This document shows positions 1-4,419 of a DNA stretch of 5,348 nucleotides, in pieces; position 1 is the stretch's first letter, and each line of letters starts with the position of its first letter. Below the pieces are notes generated by a model. It was not told the origin of the DNA. It ran no database searches and saw nothing but the letters and a program-made list of their open reading frames with translations. Both the position numbers and the translations under genes were made by a program. Source of the DNA: Lachnospiraceae bacterium UBA3845 (lineage in GTDB: Bacteria > Bacillota > Clostridia > Lachnospirales > Lachnospiraceae); assembly GCA_002392705.1 (NCBI GenBank), contig DGHP01000183.1:1-5348 (forward strand), given 5' to 3'.

Positions 1-10
1 AGGATAAAAA

Positions 11-93
11 GATAAGATTCCCGATTTCTGCCCGAAAGAAGAATAAACGGATAAGATTCCCGATCTTTGACCGGAAAAAGAATGAAAGGATAA
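11..93. repeat. Tandem repeat with a 39-nt period
   Basis: GATAAGATTCCCGAT occurs identically at 11-25 and 50-64, and GATAA starts again at 89, exactly 39 nt later. The two full 39-nt units differ at 7 positions by my count. A GGATAAAAA at 2-10 suggests that the array continues beyond the left edge. The period is a multiple of three, and the + strand frame from position 3 has no stop; it would encode a 13-residue repeat (RIRFPI..RKKN). No start codon or ribosome site is visible, and the same frame runs through the rfb terminator into antisense rfbC. I therefore treat it as a non-coding repeat of unknown role. Confidence 0.6.
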
Positions 94-126
94 AACATCG
101 CGCACGGTGGGGCCACCGTGCGCGAT
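92..126 (-). terminator. Strong intrinsic terminator of the rfb operon
   Basis: ATCGCGCACGGTGG (97-110) and CCACCGTGCGCGAT (113-126) are exact inverted copies separated by GG, so a 13-bp GC-rich stem with a 4-nt loop forms. On the minus strand it is followed by GTTTTATCC (96-88). This is the best end for the rfb transcript. On the plus strand ATTTGT follows, so weak termination of a convergent transcript is also possible. Confidence 0.8.
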
Positions 127-129
127 TTG

Positions 130-153
130 TCAGGAACACAGGGGCATTCCTGA
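130..153. repeat. Inverted repeat between two terminator hairpins
   Basis: TCAGGAA (130-136) and TTCCTGA (147-153) are perfectly complementary, with a 10-nt loop. No U tract follows on either strand. It is the middle of three hairpins downstream of rfbC and may be incidental or help to stabilise the 3' end. Confidence 0.4.
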
Positions 154-170
154 GGACATTCCCGAATATA

Positions 171-190
171 TGCATCTGTTTACAGATGCA
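171..190 (-). terminator. Hairpin directly after rfbC, weak terminator
   Basis: TGCATCTG (171-178) and CAGATGCA (183-190) form a perfect 8-bp stem with a 4-nt loop, starting 2 nt after the rfbC stop. The minus strand continues TATATTCGGG, a poor U tract. Partial termination or 3'-end protection of the mRNA is more likely than efficient termination. Confidence 0.55.
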
Positions 191-192
191 GC

Positions 193-795
193 TTAAAAAT
201 GAAAGCTTCTGGAAAGAACATCCCAGTGCGTATCTTTTTCCGACAGATTCAGAGGCGTTCCGTCGTCCAGCCTGTAATTGCCCGCGGCAGCAGTACCGTC
301 GTAGCTGCCTGTCAGATGCGGCCATTCAATCCCGATCGCCGGATCGTTCCAGGCAAGACCGCCTTCGTCGTTCGGATGATAAAAATCCGTACACTTGTAG
401 CAGAATTCCGCGATATCTGAGAGAACCAGGAAACCATGGGCGAAACCTTCCGAGATATAGAACTGCTTATTGTTCTCCTCAGTAAGTTCAACGCCGAACC
501 ATTTTCCAAAAGTCGCGCTTCCTGCACGGAGATCCACCGCAACATCAAAGACACTGCCGCGGATCACGCGGACGAGTTTGCCCTGCGGGTGTTCCTTCTG
601 AAAATGAAGGCCGCGCAGCACTCCTTTTACGGAGGAGGACTGGTTGTCCTGAACAAAAACCATGTTGAGGCCTGCCTCGTTCATGTCATTCTGATTGTAG
701 GTCTCCATAAAATAGCCGCGCTTGTCCCCATGGACCGTCGGCTCTATGATATAGAGCCCTTCGATCGGCGTCTTCGTTACTTTTATCTGTCCCAT
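193..795 (-). CDS. rfbC: dTDP-4-dehydrorhamnose 3,5-epimerase
   Basis: RfbC (RmlC, EC 5.1.3.13) inverts C3 and C5 of dTDP-4-keto-6-deoxyglucose to give dTDP-4-keto-L-rhamnose, the third step of the pathway. It is a cupin-fold enzyme of 200 residues; many homologues are near 180-185. Visible are HGDKRGYFMETY (22-33), VQDNQSSS (48-55), GVLRGLHFQ with the catalytic base His64, QGKLVRVIRGSVFDVAVDLR (71-90), FGKWFGVELT (96-105), FYISEGFAHGFLVLSD (112-127), a Tyr in the YKCTDFYHP segment (133-141), and SEKD with Asp188 near the C-terminus. The extra length is mostly a loop at about 160-183 between IEWP and LSEKD, also seen as far as I recall in clostridial RfbC. The ATG at 795 has a strong ribosome site. 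It is the last gene of the set, and hairpins begin 2 nt after its TAA. Confidence 0.96.
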   Translation of the reverse strand: MGQIKVTKTPIEGLYIIEPTVHGDKRGYFMETYNQNDMNEAGLNMVFVQDNQSSSVKGVLRGLHFQKEHPQGKLVRVIRGSVFDVAVDLRAGSATFGKWFGVELTEENNKQFYISEGFAHGFLVLSDIAEFCYKCTDFYHPNDEGGLAWNDPAIGIEWPHLTGSYDGTAAAGNYRLDDGTPLNLSEKDTHWDVLSRSFHF

Positions 796-805
796 ATACG
801 GGTTT

Positions 806-812
806 CCTCCTT
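806..812 (-). promoter_or_regulatory. Strong ribosome binding site of rfbC
   Basis: AAGGAGG on the minus strand is a full anti-16S match, 10 nt before the ATG at 795. It is the strongest Shine-Dalgarno site of the cluster and suggests that rfbC is translated on its own rather than by coupling to rfbD. The 63-nt gap also has a small GCCGG/CCGGC dyad (822-836). Confidence 0.8.
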
Positions 813-858
813 CTCAGATCCGCCGGACCGGCCGGCAGCTTTTAAGAGCCTGTCTTTC

Positions 859-1845
859 TCAGATGTCTATCTCCTGCAGATAACGCCTCAGCGCATCCTG
901 CCAGTCCGGCAGCGGCCGGAATCCGTTCTTCTCAAGCTTTGCCTTGTCCAGCCGGCTGTTGAACGGCCTTTTTGCTTTGGAAAGACCGTATTCCTCCGTG
1001 CTGACGGGAATCAGCTTCAGATTCTGCTCTTCATATTCCGGGTGGCCCAGCGCAGCCGCCTGCCGGAAGATCTCCTTCGAGAAATCATACCAGCTGATAT
1101 AGCCTGTCTTTGTGCCTTCCTGTGTATATTCACCCTGACCGACCGGTAATTCCGCGTTTGTGGCATGATAATATCCGTATCGGTCAGTCTCGATCATGTC
1201 GACCAGCAGCCGGGCCAGGTCAAAGGTATAGGTAGGCGTGCCGATCTGATCACAGACGATACGAAGCTGGTCGTGATTTTTTCCCAGATTCAGCATGGTT
1301 TTGATATAGTTTTTCCCGTTGAGGCCAAAGACCCAGGCGATCCGGACGATATAGTATTTCTCAAGGATTCCGGATACGGCCAGTTCTCCTTCCAGCTTTG
1401 TCTGTCCATAGACATTCAGAGGACTGTAGCCCTTGAAATCCGGGTCCCATGCCGTGCTGCCCTGGCCGTCGAACACATAATCCGTTGACAGATAGATCAT
1501 GCCCGCATCGCATTCTTTCGAAGCGAGGGCGATATTCTCCGTGCCTCCGGCATTGATGGATCGCACTTTATCAATCTTATCCGCATCCTCGGCAAGATCG
1601 ACTGCCGTCCATGCCGCGCAGTGTACGATCATGTCAGGATGAAGCTCTGTAATTGTTCTGCGGACTGCCTCCCGGTCCGTTATATCCAGCGGGACATAGG
1701 CTGCAGCGGTGACCGGGCTTTTATCCTGTATACCGGCATAGGCGGGAGCCAGGTCCGATCCGATGCCTTCATGACCTCTGAGGGCCAGTTCATTCATCAC
1801 GTCATGCCCGAGCTGGCCGGCAACGCCTGTTACAAATACTCTCAT
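859..1845 (-). CDS. rfbD: dTDP-4-dehydrorhamnose reductase
   Basis: RfbD (RmlD, EC 1.1.1.133) reduces dTDP-4-keto-L-rhamnose with NAD(P)H to dTDP-L-rhamnose, the last step of the pathway. The 328-residue protein is a short-chain dehydrogenase. It has the nucleotide motif TGVAGQLG (6-13), HCAAWTAVDLAE (75-86), LSTDYVFDG with Thr121, Asp122 and Tyr123 (119-127), the catalytic pair Tyr146 and Lys150 in VYGQTKLEGE, RIAWVFG (168-174), DQIGTPTYT (199-207) and HATN (227-230). It is longer than the roughly 300-residue enteric enzyme, partly through about 18 polar residues between HATN and YISWYDF (231-248); I believe this is a variant shared by some Clostridia. A second feature is a 10-15 residue stretch after the first Rossmann strands (about 33-49). 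It sits between rfbB (105 nt before) and rfbC (63 nt after) on the same strand, consistent with one transcription unit. Confidence 0.96.
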   Translation of the reverse strand: MRVFVTGVAGQLGHDVMNELALRGHEGIGSDLAPAYAGIQDKSPVTAAAYVPLDITDREAVRRTITELHPDMIVHCAAWTAVDLAEDADKIDKVRSINAGGTENIALASKECDAGMIYLSTDYVFDGQGSTAWDPDFKGYSPLNVYGQTKLEGELAVSGILEKYYIVRIAWVFGLNGKNYIKTMLNLGKNHDQLRIVCDQIGTPTYTFDLARLLVDMIETDRYGYYHATNAELPVGQGEYTQEGTKTGYISWYDFSKEIFRQAAALGHPEYEEQNLKLIPVSTEEYGLSKAKRPFNSRLDKAKLEKNGFRPLPDWQDALRRYLQEIDI

Positions 1846-1852
1846 TATATAT

Positions 1853-1856
1853 CTCC
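1853..1856 (-). promoter_or_regulatory. Ribosome binding site of rfbD
   Basis: GGAG on the minus strand lies 7 nt before the ATG at 1845, a good spacing. It fixes the start at MRVFVTGVAGQLG, the expected N-terminal Rossmann motif. Confidence 0.75.
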
Positions 1857-1861
1857 ATTCC

Positions 1862-1881
1862 GCCGCCGCTGTGACGGCGGC
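1862..1881 (-). repeat. GC-only hairpin just upstream of the rfbD ribosome site
   Basis: GCCGCCG (1862-1868) and CGGCGGC (1875-1881) form a perfect 7-bp GC stem with a 6-nt loop. On the minus strand the hairpin ends 5 nt before the GGAG that serves rfbD. There is no U tract. It could affect mRNA stability or ribosome access. A further pair, AGCCGTA (1888-1894) with TACGGCT (1945-1951), could bring the rfbB stop close to this hairpin. Confidence 0.6.
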
Positions 1882-1950
1882 CTAGACAGCCGTAAATGAC
1901 TGTTTTTCAGTACATACAGACTGATCGGATTCATCTGCGCAGGGTACGGC

Positions 1951-2979
1951 TCAGACTTCCTTCCTGCTGCCGTACATGTTCTGGTAATAGTTCTGATATT
2001 CTCCGGAAATAATCGGCTGCCACCAGTCTTCATGATCCAGATACCACTGGATCGTCAGGGCGATGCCGTCTTTAAATCTTGTTTCCGGAAGCCAGCCCAG
2101 CTCTTCATGGATCTTGGTCGGATCGATGGCGTAGCGCATATCATGGCCTTTCCGGTCTTCCACATGCTTAATGAGAGAGTGGGGCTTGCCCAGAGCATCG
2201 CAGATCATGGTAACAATGTCGATATTGCGCATCTCATTGTGACCGCCCACATTGTAGACTTCCCCGACGCGGCCTTCATGAATGATCAGGTCGATCGCTC
2301 TGCAGTGATCCTCCACATAGAGCCAGTCGCGCACATTTTCGCCGGCGCCGTAGACGGGCAGCGCCTCATCATGCAGTGCGTTGATAATCATGAGCGGGAT
2401 CAGTTTCTCCGGGAAATGGTAAGGCCCGTAATTGTTGGAGCACCTGGAGATGCTGACCGGAAGGCCGTAGGTGCGGTGGTATGCGAGCACGAAAAGATCC
2501 GCGGACGCTTTGGAGGAACTGTAGGGGCTGGACGTATGGATCGGCGTCTCTTCCGTGAAGAAGAGATCCGGGCGGTCCAGAGGCAGATCCCCGTATACTT
2601 CATCCGTGGAGACCTGATGATAGCGCTTGATTCCGTATTTGCGGCAGGCGTCCATCAGGATAGTGGTGCCGTGGATATTGGTTTCCAGGAAGATGTCCGG
2701 ATTGACGATTGAGCGGTCGACATGGCTTTCCGCAGCGAAGTTGACTACAATGTCCGGATGCTCCTCTTCAAAGAGCCTGTAAACCGCGTCGCGGTCTGTG
2801 ATGGACTCCTTCACAAAACGGAAATTCGGATTGTCCATAACCGGAGCCAGAGTGCTCAGATTGCCCGCGTAGGTCAGGCAGTCCAGGCAGATGATCCGGT
2901 CCTGGGGATATTTCTTCAGCATATGAAAGATAAAATTACTTCCGATAAAGCCGGCGCCGCCGGTAACGATAATGTTCAT
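1951..2979 (-). CDS. rfbB: dTDP-glucose 4,6-dehydratase
   Basis: RfbB (RmlB, EC 4.2.1.46) uses bound NAD+ to turn dTDP-glucose into dTDP-4-keto-6-deoxyglucose, the second step to dTDP-L-rhamnose. It is an extended short-chain dehydrogenase of 342 residues, normal for the family. Visible motifs are the Rossmann fold TGGAGFIGSNF (6-16), Asp33 and YAGNL (37-41), FAAESHVDRS (81-90), catalytic STDEVYGD with Thr125, Asp126 and Glu127, YSSSK with Tyr153 and Lys157, SRCSNNYGPY (178-187), and NVRDWLYVEDHC in the sugar-nucleotide site. I chose the ATG at 2979 because the protein then begins MNIIVTGG, as the family does. The frame stays open to an ATG at 3180, but that would add 67 unrelated residues and has no ribosome site. 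The Shine-Dalgarno site for 2979 (AGAAAGG, 2997-2991) is 11 nt away, rather far. The next gene, rfbD, follows after 105 nt. Confidence 0.97.
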   Translation of the reverse strand: MNIIVTGGAGFIGSNFIFHMLKKYPQDRIICLDCLTYAGNLSTLAPVMDNPNFRFVKESITDRDAVYRLFEEEHPDIVVNFAAESHVDRSIVNPDIFLETNIHGTTILMDACRKYGIKRYHQVSTDEVYGDLPLDRPDLFFTEETPIHTSSPYSSSKASADLFVLAYHRTYGLPVSISRCSNNYGPYHFPEKLIPLMIINALHDEALPVYGAGENVRDWLYVEDHCRAIDLIIHEGRVGEVYNVGGHNEMRNIDIVTMICDALGKPHSLIKHVEDRKGHDMRYAIDPTKIHEELGWLPETRFKDGIALTIQWYLDHEDWWQPIISGEYQNYYQNMYGSRKEV

Positions 2980-3065
2980 AAAAAGTAAGACCTTTCTGGT
3001 TAAATGTAATGGCAGATACGACTGGAAAATGTTCCCGTGTTTCCTCCCGAGCCTGTGCGGGGGAC

Positions 3066-3077
3066 TATTATATAATA
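3066..3077. promoter_or_regulatory. Palindromic -10-like element
   Basis: TATTATATAATA is a perfect 12-bp palindrome carrying TATAAT on both strands (minus 3072-3067, plus 3071-3076). On the minus strand it would start an rfbB transcript near 3060 with a leader of about 80 nt. Neither strand has a recognisable TTGACA 16-18 nt upstream, so promoter activity is uncertain. An internal promoter would fit the unusually wide rfbA-rfbB gap. Confidence 0.4.
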
Positions 3078-3211
3078 CCGGGTCCAGAAATGATGCCGCG
3101 GATTGTTCTGCGCCCTGCGCTCCCACAATCCTGCTCTGCATCCGCAATCTGTGGGGCTCCCAGCCCTGCTGCATGCTCATGCAGGGACAGGGCTTCTGAC
3201 CCCGGCATCAT
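3078..3211. other. Structured spacer between rfbA and rfbB, possible RNA element
   Basis: This is the core of the 273-nt gap (2980-3252), which holds no supportable gene. ATGATGCCG (3090-3098) is perfectly complementary to CGGCATCAT (3203-3211), closing a region of about 120 nt. Inside lie a 13-bp hairpin (3162-3194), a GCGC hairpin (3111-3121) and competing short stems at 3100-3155. CCGGGTC plus AGAA (3078-3089) can instead pair with TTCT plus GACCC (3194-3202), which excludes the 9-bp closing stem. No U tract follows on either strand, so it is not a plain terminator. I do not recognise it as 6S, SRP, tmRNA or a known riboswitch. It may be an rfbB leader, a small RNA, or a remnant of a palindromic repeat element. 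Confidence 0.45.
3162..3194. repeat. Strong 13-bp inverted repeat with one bulge
   Basis: On the + strand AGCCCTG (3162-3168) and CTGCAT (3169-3174) pair with ATGCAG (3179-3184) and CAGGGCT (3188-3194). The loop is GCTC and there is a 3-nt GGA bulge at 3185-3187. Neither strand has a U tract after it, so termination is unlikely. It is the most stable single hairpin in the rfbA-rfbB gap. Confidence 0.7.
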
Positions 3212-3252
3212 ATCATTTTATGTAAGAGAGAGAAGGAAATGCGGAGCGTACA

Positions 3253-4146
3253 TCAGAGTTTATCGATGTATTTCCCGTCCAGAACATCCTTCAGATACTG
3301 CCCATACTGATTCTTTTTCAGAATCTCATAGACATCCATGACTTCTTCCCTCGTGATCCATCCGTTCCGGTAAGCGATCTCTTCGAGGCAGGCAATCTTC
3401 CGGTGCTCATGCTGCTCGATGGTCTTCACGAAATTTGTGGCGTCAACCAGAGACTCATGTGTCCCCGTATCAAGCCAGGTGAAGCCCTGACCGAGAAGCT
3501 CTACGTTCAGTTCCCCTTTTTCCAGATAGATCCTGTTAAGATCTGTGATCTCAAGTTCGCCGCGGGCGGAGGGCTTCAGGTTTTTTGCATATTCAACGAC
3601 ACGGTTATCGTAAAAATACAGGCCGGTGACACAGTAATTGCTCTTCGGATGCGCGGGCTTTTCTTCGATCGTCTCCGCTTTTCCTTCCTTGTTGAAGGAG
3701 ACGATTCCGAAGCGTTCCGGATCATCCACATAGTAGCCGAATATCGTGGCCCCGTCGCCGCGTTCCGCGTTCGATACCGCTTCCCGGAGCCTTTTCCCCA
3801 TGCCGTGTCCGAAGAAAATGTTGTCCCCAAGGATCATGCACACCGTATCGGAGCTGATAAAATCAGCGCCGATGATGAAGGCCTGCGCAAGTCCGTCAGG
3901 GCTGGGCTGGACAGCGTAAGTGAGCTGTACGCCGAACTGGTGGCCGTCCCCGAGCAGTTCCTCAAAACGGGGCGTGTCCTGGGGAGTGGAGATAATCAGA
4001 ATATCCCGGATGCCTGCTCTCATCAGGACAGACATGGGATAATAAATCATAGGTTTGTCATAGATCGGCAGAAGCTGCTTGGAAGTGACCATCGTAAGCG
4101 GGTAAAGCCTTGTTCCGCTTCCGCCTGCAAGAATGATTCCTTTCAT
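3253..4146 (-). CDS. rfbA: Glucose-1-phosphate thymidylyltransferase
   Basis: RfbA (RmlA, EC 2.7.7.24) joins dTTP and glucose-1-phosphate to give dTDP-glucose and pyrophosphate, the entry step of dTDP-L-rhamnose synthesis, in the cytoplasm. The 297-residue protein has the usual length of the family. It opens with the nucleotide-binding motif [13 protein letters not shown] (residues 6-18), then [16 protein letters not shown] (22-37), [10 protein letters not shown] (80-89), LGDNIF with Asp108 (a family metal ligand), IEEKP (160-164), VTGLYFYD (173-180), LEITDLN (198-204) and WLDTGTH with Asp226 (second metal ligand). The C-terminal part, with [12 protein letters not shown], is the normal helical allosteric region. 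The ATG at 4146 has a good Shine-Dalgarno site and fits the family start. This is the first gene of the rfb set; rfbB follows only after 273 nt. The enzyme is usually feedback-inhibited by dTDP-rhamnose, which is family knowledge and not visible here. Confidence 0.97.
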   Translation of the reverse strand: MKGIILAGGSGTRLYPLTMVTSKQLLPIYDKPMIYYPMSVLMRAGIRDILIISTPQDTPRFEELLGDGHQFGVQLTYAVQPSPDGLAQAFIIGADFISSDTVCMILGDNIFFGHGMGKRLREAVSNAERGDGATIFGYYVDDPERFGIVSFNKEGKAETIEEKPAHPKSNYCVTGLYFYDNRVVEYAKNLKPSARGELEITDLNRIYLEKGELNVELLGQGFTWLDTGTHESLVDATNFVKTIEQHEHRKIACLEEIAYRNGWITREEVMDVYEILKKNQYGQYLKDVLDGKYIDKL

Positions 4147-4154
4147 TGGCTTAA

Positions 4155-4162
4155 TCCTTTCC
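4155..4162 (-). promoter_or_regulatory. Ribosome binding site of rfbA
   Basis: GGAAAGGA on the minus strand ends 8 nt before the ATG at 4146. The spacing is good, and the start fits the RmlA N-terminus [14 protein letters not shown] exactly. Confidence 0.75.
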
Positions 4163-4292
4163 TGAAAAGTGAATGGAAATCCGCTGAGGATGAGTGTAAA
4201 CAGTAAGTATCATGATATGACGGACAACCGTATGGTTGAAAAATTGTTTGTACAATTTCTCCTGACCGGGTTTTCGTCCTTCGCATCATGCT

Positions 4293-4321
4293 ATTATACA
4301 ATAAAAATATATTTAACGAAA
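4293..4321 (-). promoter_or_regulatory. Putative rfb operon promoter
   Basis: A perfect TATAAT (4298-4293, minus strand) sits in an AT-rich stretch between the pta terminators and rfbA. A 17-nt spacer would place the -35 at TTTCGT (4321-4316), a poor match to TTGACA. The -10 therefore carries the call, possibly with an activator. Transcription would start near 4286 and give a leader of about 140 nt before rfbA. Its position directly after two terminators and before the first rfb gene supports it; no experiment does. Confidence 0.6.
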
Positions 4322-4334
4322 CCTGTAACAGAAT

Positions 4335-4367
4335 AAAAGAGGTCTCAGAATTTCTTTCTGTGACCTC
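4335..4367 (-). terminator. Intrinsic terminator of pta, distal
   Basis: On the minus strand GAGGTCACAGAA (4367-4356) pairs with TTCTGAGACCTC (4350-4339) across a 5-nt loop. This is a 12-bp stem with one mismatch, followed by TTTTATTC from 4338. It is a second terminator about 20 nt after the first. Together they should insulate the rfb genes from pta. The + strand side lacks a U tract (it continues CTTCAG), so it looks one-directional. Confidence 0.82.
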
Positions 4368-4386
4368 CTTCAGACTGCTGACTGTT

Positions 4387-4407
4387 AAAAAACGGCAGAT
4401 GCTGCCG
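4387..4407 (-). terminator. Intrinsic terminator of pta, proximal
   Basis: Read on the minus strand, CGGCAG-CAT-CTGCCG forms a perfect 6-bp stem with a 3-nt loop (4407-4393), followed directly by TTTTTT (4392-4387). It begins 13 nt after the pta stop codon. The short GC-rich stem and U6 tract are the standard rho-independent design, so this is probably a true end of pta transcripts. Confidence 0.8.
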
Positions 4408-4419
4408 CTTCTGTCCGCT

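Noticed and set aside
11..93. CRISPR array at the left edge
   Set aside because: The identical core is only 15 nt, and the intervening 24-nt segments resemble each other, so this is a diverged tandem repeat rather than repeats with unique spacers.
186..1149. Plus-strand open frames opposite rfbC and rfbD
   Set aside because: They are antisense to complete genes of known families, with no ribosome sites or recognisable protein features.
1843..1848. TATAAT overlapping the rfbD start codon on the minus strand
   Set aside because: It arises from the ATATATAATG around the start, has no -35, and would give a transcript without the ribosome site.
2980..3180. In-frame N-terminal extension of rfbB from an ATG at 3180
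   Set aside because: It adds 67 residues that do not resemble RmlB, has no ribosome site, and overlaps the structured spacer. The family start MNIIVTGGAGFIG is at 2979.
3066..3220. 6S RNA or another housekeeping RNA in the rfbA-rfbB gap
   Set aside because: The closing stem and junction recall structured RNAs, but I see no 6S central bubble, no SRP GGAA tetraloop motif and no terminator. I therefore leave it as an unclassified structured region.
2032..4206. Plus-strand open frames opposite rfbB and rfbA
   Set aside because: They are shadows of the GC-biased codon pattern of the minus-strand genes and have no family resemblance.
4151..4255. Short open frame in the rfbA leader (TTG at 4255 or ATG at 4213, ending TAA just before rfbA)
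   Set aside because: AGGAG lies only 3 nt before the TTG, too close, and the ATG has no Shine-Dalgarno site. The peptide has no recognisable feature. A leader peptide is not excluded but is unsupported.
2980..4419. The pta-rfbA and rfbA-rfbB gaps are both exactly 273 nt
   Set aside because: I see no sequence similarity between the two gaps, so the equal length appears to be coincidence.
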